DNA of 64,000 nt from Hypericum androsaemum (taxonomy: Eukaryota; Streptophyta; Magnoliopsida; Malpighiales; Hypericaceae), in assembly GCA_963995505.1 (NCBI GenBank), contig OZ023181.1:3075487-3139486 (forward strand). The letters run 5' to 3'. Positions within the stretch are counted from its first letter, which is position 1, and every line of letters starts with the position of its first letter. Under the pieces are notes generated by a model. That model ran no database searches. It was not told the origin of the DNA and saw only the letters and a program-made list of their open reading frames with translations. Both the position numbers and the translations under genes were made by a program. Positions 59,378 to 64,000 of this stretch are shown here, in pieces.

Positions 59378-60200
59378 AAGGGATACCTCATTAATGTTGT
59401 TGCTATTGGTCCCTCGTGGATTTCACAAGTGACACTGCATTACCTCTAATCTTCTCTTTGCTTTGCAGGTAAAGGGTTAGGTGGAACACACTCTAATCTT
59501 ACCCCGCGGTCCCGAAAATTAACACCAGCCACATGATGATGATGATTTGCGCATACACCGTCTCCGTGACGACGAACGTTTCGGTCTGCGCCGAGCTGCT
59601 ATGCCGTGATCGTGGAACGTCGGCGGCTGCAGCATCTCCGTGTTTCATGGACGAATTGCTCGTATGATCCAGTGGCTCGGAGCCTGCCATCCCTCTGTGA
59701 TCCATTGAAGGATATGTCTCCGCCCCCTTGCTATTTGACAGTGTCCTTCCTTGCTTGTACAATCCTTGTAACTGAATGGCCGCGGTTAAAAATGTACAAA
59801 TGTCACATTCAGTTACGTCGGGAAAAAAAATGTTGGGAGAGTACCGTATCGAAATGGTATTTAAGTGTAGAAAACTTTTGAGTGCCGAACTATTGTCTTA
59901 AATTGTTCGATTGAATACGAAAATTTTAGATATTTTCTCCAATAATCAACCGACCAACTAATCAAGTATATATTTGATAATAACTAAACATTTTTTGACG
60001 GTTGACTTTTTGAAATTACATAATAACTTTTTTTTATTCAAACAAAAACAAGTGAAAATACTGCCGAAATACTGTTATCCTGATCCGAGCAATGTTTAAA
60101 AAAACGCGATCGAACGAGTGATTTAAAAAAAGATCGTTTAAAAAAAAATATTGATTCCATCTCGTCGTTTCACTCCGCGATTCGTCAACGGTCAAGAAGG
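59378..60200. other. 3' UTR of DER and intergenic spacer
   Basis: Non-coding; AT-rich toward 60120. Open frames here lack recognisable features. Confidence 0.4.
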
Positions 60201-60208
60201 GGCACATT

Positions 60209-60217
60209 TTCCCGCCA
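60209..60217 (+). promoter_or_regulatory. E2F site upstream of ORC1
   Basis: TTTCCCGCC, an exact fit to the E2F consensus TTTSSCGC, 131-139 bp before the ORC1 ATG. Plant ORC1 genes are known E2F targets expressed at G1/S. Confidence 0.75.
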
Positions 60218-60286
60218 ATTTCTTCCTCCTCCATCTTCTTTCCCCTTTTGCCCCATCTGAAAAAACGGCTTCTCACTTTCTTCACC

Positions 60287-60295
60287 AAACCCTAA
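60287..60295 (+). promoter_or_regulatory. telo-box upstream of ORC1
   Basis: AAACCCTAA in the probable 5' UTR, a motif common in genes active in cycling cells. Confidence 0.55.
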
Positions 60296-60347
60296 TTGCT
60301 CAATCCAAAGGGGAAAAAAAACAAGGGATCTCCTCCTTGAAGGAATT

Positions 60348-63300
60348 ATGGTAGCTACAACTCCAAAGAGACCAAAAACCGATACCCCATCCAGAAAGTC
60401 TTCGCCTTTCTCCCCTAAGACCCCTCAGCCATTGGACCCTCCTCGCCGCTCCTCCCGCCGGCTCTCGCTTAAGCTCGATCCTGAGTTGGTCTCGGTTTTG
60501 GACGAGAAACCCGCCACGTGTTTGTCGAAAGGAAGGAGAAAGCCGGGTAAAGATCAGGACTTTGGTACCCGGAAGTGGAATGCGCGAGATGGGAATGCAT
60601 GTGGTAAGGGGGTTGGCGGCGAGATGGTGTTCTATCCGGTTTCTCCGGACCAGATCGAGACGAGGAAGAGGAAGAGAGGGAGCGAGGGGAGGAGGAGGGT
60701 TTACTACAGGAAAGTGGTGTATGATGGTGCAGAGTTTGAGGTGGGGGATGATGTGTACGTGAAGAGGAGAGAGGAGGCTAGTTCGGATGAGGAGGAGCCG
60801 GAAATGGAGGAGTGTAGGGTGTGCTTTAAGGCGGGTGATGATCGAGTGTGATGACTGTTTGGGTGGGTTCCATTTGAAATGCTTGATCCCTCCGTTGAAG
60901 GAGGTTCCTGAAGGGGATTGGGTTTGTGGTTTTTGTGTGGCTAGGAAACATGGGAAAGAAAGAGGTTGTGTTCCCTGCTCCTCCGGAAGGGAAGAAACGG
61001 GCTCGGACATTGAGGGAGAGGCTTCTCTCTGGTGATCTCTTTGCTGCCCGTATCGAGAGGTTGCTTTGCTGTTGAAGTTTGTACCCCTATGAGTTTGTTT
61101 TCTGTTTTCTTTTGGCTTATAACATGATGTTCTGCTCTGTGGCTGTGCAGTTTGTGGAAGGAAGTGGATGGTACCTACTGGTTTCGAGGGCGGTGGTACA
61201 TCATACCAGAGGAGACTGCTGCCGGTAGACAGCCTCACTATTTGAAAAGGGAGCTTTATCAGACTAGTGACTTTGATGATGCTGAGGTGCATTCTTGCTG
61301 TGGTTGCTGGGTATCTTATATCCTGGATTAGTAGTCGATGCATTGCTTGTATAATTATTAGGAAACTTTCTTCCTTGATGGAATTGCAACTACAACACCC
61401 TCTCCGGTGGCCCAGATTCTATTGTTGTTTGCTTGCCGTCTTCCGTGGGAACTACCTAGCAGTACAGTGGGTTATTCCTCAAATCTTTTTTACCGGGGGA
61501 GGAGATTAGCTGCATTAGGATGGAACTGAAACCTATTGAAGATGAATTGTGGAGTAGTGTCGAGGTTAGACAGTATCCTGAAACACTTTTCCTTCAATTT
61601 CTTTCAGCACTAGCTGGATCCAGGTTCCATGTTCAAGGAAGCAGAATGTTCATAGGGATCTTACCTGACCCCTTGCAACTGCTTGTTGTTGCAGATGGAA
61701 TGTATTATTAGGCACTGCCATGTTATGAAGCCGAAGGAATATGCAAAGGCGAGCCATGAAGGAGATGATGTCTTCCTGTGTGAATATCAATATGACATAC
61801 ATTGGGGCAGCTTCAAACGTCTTGCTGAAATTGATGAGGAAGAGGTAGAAGATGGCAGACAATTTTTGCAAAATACTGTGTTTTTACTTCATGATGATCT
61901 TCTAATGTCAGTTTATTTGCCATTTTTCAATTTTGGTAGGGTTCTAAAGATGCTGAAAGTGATGAAGATTGGAATTCTCCCAATAGTGCAGGCTCAGATA
62001 CAGACGACGACTTGGAATACGAAGAGGATAATCTAAAAAGTTCGCGAAAAACACCCTTAATTCACGAATGTGCCGCTGTATGTATGTTTTATGTTTACGA
62101 GCTATGCACTTGTCTAAGCTTTAATTAAAATCTATGTTGGCAGAACATAAGGAAAGGTCAGTGCTTTGGGCTTCAGAAGATAGGAACTAAGAAAATTCCA
62201 AACCATGTGAGATGTCACAAGCAGACGGAACTAGAAAAGGCCAAAGCAACGCTTTTGTTGTCAACATTACCCAAATCTACACCTTGTAGGAACAAGTAGG
62301 TATTGCATCACCTTATGATTCATATTCTCAACGCTGCATAAGTTCTAATCGAGGATACAATTTATGCAGAGAAATGGAAGAAATAACAACTTTCGTTAAA
62401 GGCGCAATCTGTGATGATCAATGCTTGGGTCGTCGTCTTTACATTCATGGAGTTCCTGGTACTGGCAAGGTCATATCTGTCAGTGGGCTCAACAATATTG
62501 TCTTCTTTTTGGGGATGGATGCGATCATATCTGGAAACTAATTTGGTCTCCTTCCCTGCACAAAATTACAGACTATGACTGTGCTTGCTGTCATGAGGAG
62601 CCTAGAGACTGAAGTTGATACTGGAAGCATAAAACCGTATTGCTTTGCGGAAATTAATGGTCTCAAGTTGGCATCACCCGAGAATATATCGAGTAGGCTT
62701 ATCTATTGGACTAGTTCTTTGCCCTCTTGAATTATTACAATGCAACTGAATGATATCCTCCACCGCATATGTCTAGGTAATATATGAAGCCCTAACCGGG
62801 CACAGGGTTAGTTGGAAGAAAGCGATTCGCTTTCTAAACGAACGATTTTCGGATGGAAAGAAGATTGGTAAAGAGGATGACCGTCCTTGTATTTTGCTCA
62901 TTGATGAACTTGATCCCCTCGTTACCAGAAATCAGTCGGCAAGTTCTCCGTCCAATGATCTGAACATACGGCATTGAACTACGTGGAATTGTAATCTGCA
63001 TCCAAAAGAGGAAGTTCCTTGATCTGCTTCTCTGTGTGACTACTTGAATCTACCAGGTTTTGTACAACATTCTTGATTGGCCCACTAAGCCAAACTCAAA
63101 ATTGATTGTGATAGGTGAGCTTTTTTTTATCCATCTTCTATCCTAATATATATCTCTTGGTAGCAGTTTGCATATGAGGACAGCTACATGTCTTCCCTTT
63201 TGTTTTGATCATTGATGCCATTAATTGTTACATCATAACTGACTTGATGGTGGAATCTATTTCTCATCATCAAATTTGATCTTCAGGAATAGCAGACACT

Positions 63301-64000
63301 ATGGATCTACCAGAAAAGTTACTTCCTCGTATTTCAAGTCGAATGGGGATTCAAAGAACCGCTCCAAGAAATTATCTCAAGTCGCCTGAAAGGAATAGAT
63401 GCATTTGAAAAGCAAGCAATAGAATTTGCCTCAAGGAAGGTGTGCCTTACAATACTGTATTTTTTTTTAAGAATAGAAAGATGTTTTTCCTTGGATTGAC
63501 TTCAAATGCTAATTTGTTCAGGTAGCTGCTATATCAGGAGATGCACGCCGCGCTTTAGAGATATGCAGGCGTGCTGCAGAGATTGCTGATTATCAGGTCA
63601 AGAGAACTGTATCGAGTGCAAACTCGATGTCAGTGGGTATGGTTTCTATATAACTTGGCAAATTTTGTCTCGAGTAATTATCCTTTGACCAGAAACAAGT
63701 ATCTTCAATGCTGCCCCTTCTACTTATAGAAACTCGTGCAAATGATGATAGTATGAAATTTTCAGCTGCTTTCAAATTTTGGTACACCGATTCGTATGAA
63801 AAGAATTAAAGGACGGGTTTTAGGATCAAATGGATTGTTCGTTCCATTAAGCAGTGGCTCTGTGTGGTAACTGAATTGATATTCTTGTTACCTCTGTAGG
63901 GAAAGGCCTTGTTGGCATGTCTGAGGTGGAAGCAGCGATCCAGGAAATGTTCCAAGCACCTCATATTCAGGTGAGAGGGCTTTGTTAGTATTCTGTGGTT
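60348..64000 (+). pseudogene. ORC1: ORC1 (origin recognition complex subunit 1), degenerate, 3' end outside window
   Basis: ORC1 is the AAA+ subunit that, with ORC2-6, marks replication origins; plant ORC1 adds a PHD finger within the BAH domain. Recognised exons: 60348-61059, 61151-61286, 61695-61844, 61940-62077, 62144-62295, 62370-62469, 62572-~62692, 62777-62938, 63057-63114, 63287-63439, 63522-63636, 63900-63970. Seen: basic N-terminus with RRSSRRLS; PHD (CRVC..CDDCLGGFHLKC..CGFC); BAH (GTYWFRGRWYIIPEETA, DDVFLCEYQYDIHW); Walker A GVPGTGK at the end of exon 6; Walker B ILLIDELD; SSRMGIQR. Lesions: frame shifts +1 inside the PHD exon near 60838 and again near 60962; eroded donor after PENI at about 62690; a deletion with frame shift near 63356 removing about ten residues after MGIQR. 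Either a decaying duplicate or, less likely, clustered sequencing errors. Confidence 0.85.

Noticed and set aside
60300..61343. 347-codon minus-strand open frame.
   Set aside because: Antisense of ORC1 exon 1 and 2, where the sense strand codes conserved PHD/BAH sequence; no recognisable domain in the antisense reading.
1..64000. CRISPR arrays, bacterial operons, riboswitches.
   Set aside because: The window is plant nuclear DNA; spaced repeats seen are transposon arms, tandem repeats or microsatellites.

Overview
This is nuclear DNA from a flowering plant, almost certainly a core eudicot. The evidence is multi-exon genes with GT-AG introns and AT-rich spacers, proteins matching Arabidopsis families over their whole length, a chloroplast-envelope protein gene, and plant-type transposons (Ty1/copia, Cassandra and other TRIMs, a DUF4283-type LINE, 9-bp-TSD Mutator-like elements). 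All gene models below were spliced by eye using reading frame and family resemblance; nothing was aligned by software. I cannot name the species.

Genes, left to right. A ZIP-family zinc transporter (ZTP29-like, + strand, 12 coding exons, 1893-5498). A WIP-type C2H2 zinc-finger transcription factor (- strand, 2 exons, 16613-19276). From memory, ZTP29 and WIP4 are neighbours in Arabidopsis (At3g20870 and At3g20880), so this is probably conserved microsynteny with transposons expanded in between. An OEP80 / Omp85 outer-envelope barrel protein (- strand, 16 exons, 35872-40763). An intron-less trihelix DNA-binding protein (+, 51309-52676). An organellar Der/EngA double GTPase (+, 11 exons, 54423-59377). 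Finally ORC1 (+, 60348 to beyond the window), which keeps an E2F site and telo-box upstream but carries several frame-breaking lesions and looks like a decaying paralogue. OEP80 and DER are both plastid-biogenesis genes; ORC1 is a replication-licensing gene.

Mobile DNA fills most of the rest. Two nearly complete copia elements each retain a perfect 5-bp target duplication: 8250-13154 (AAATC) and 42053-48975 (AGATC). The first sits inside a CCGCACC-rich, hAT-like repeat. The second carries a solo LTR of its own family inserted into its gag start (TSD ATCGA). A 6.5-kb LINE on the minus strand (25176-31675) has a 14-bp target duplication, a poly(A) tail and an internal ~299-bp tandem duplication. 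A Cassandra TRIM whose LTRs contain 5S rRNA sequence lies at 22677-23296, with an inverted solo LTR next to it. Another small TRIM lies at 7253-7609.

The most distinctive family is a set of three long-TIR Mutator-like elements (20479-21431, 32947-33961, 53202-54054). Two have perfect 9-bp target duplications, and in those two the core is largely expanded CTC/TTC microsatellite. Two tRNA-derived SINE-like insertions occur near 49.4 and 50.1 kb; one can be compared with an empty copy of its target in an adjacent tandem duplicate. No tRNA gene, functional rRNA gene or CRISPR array was seen.
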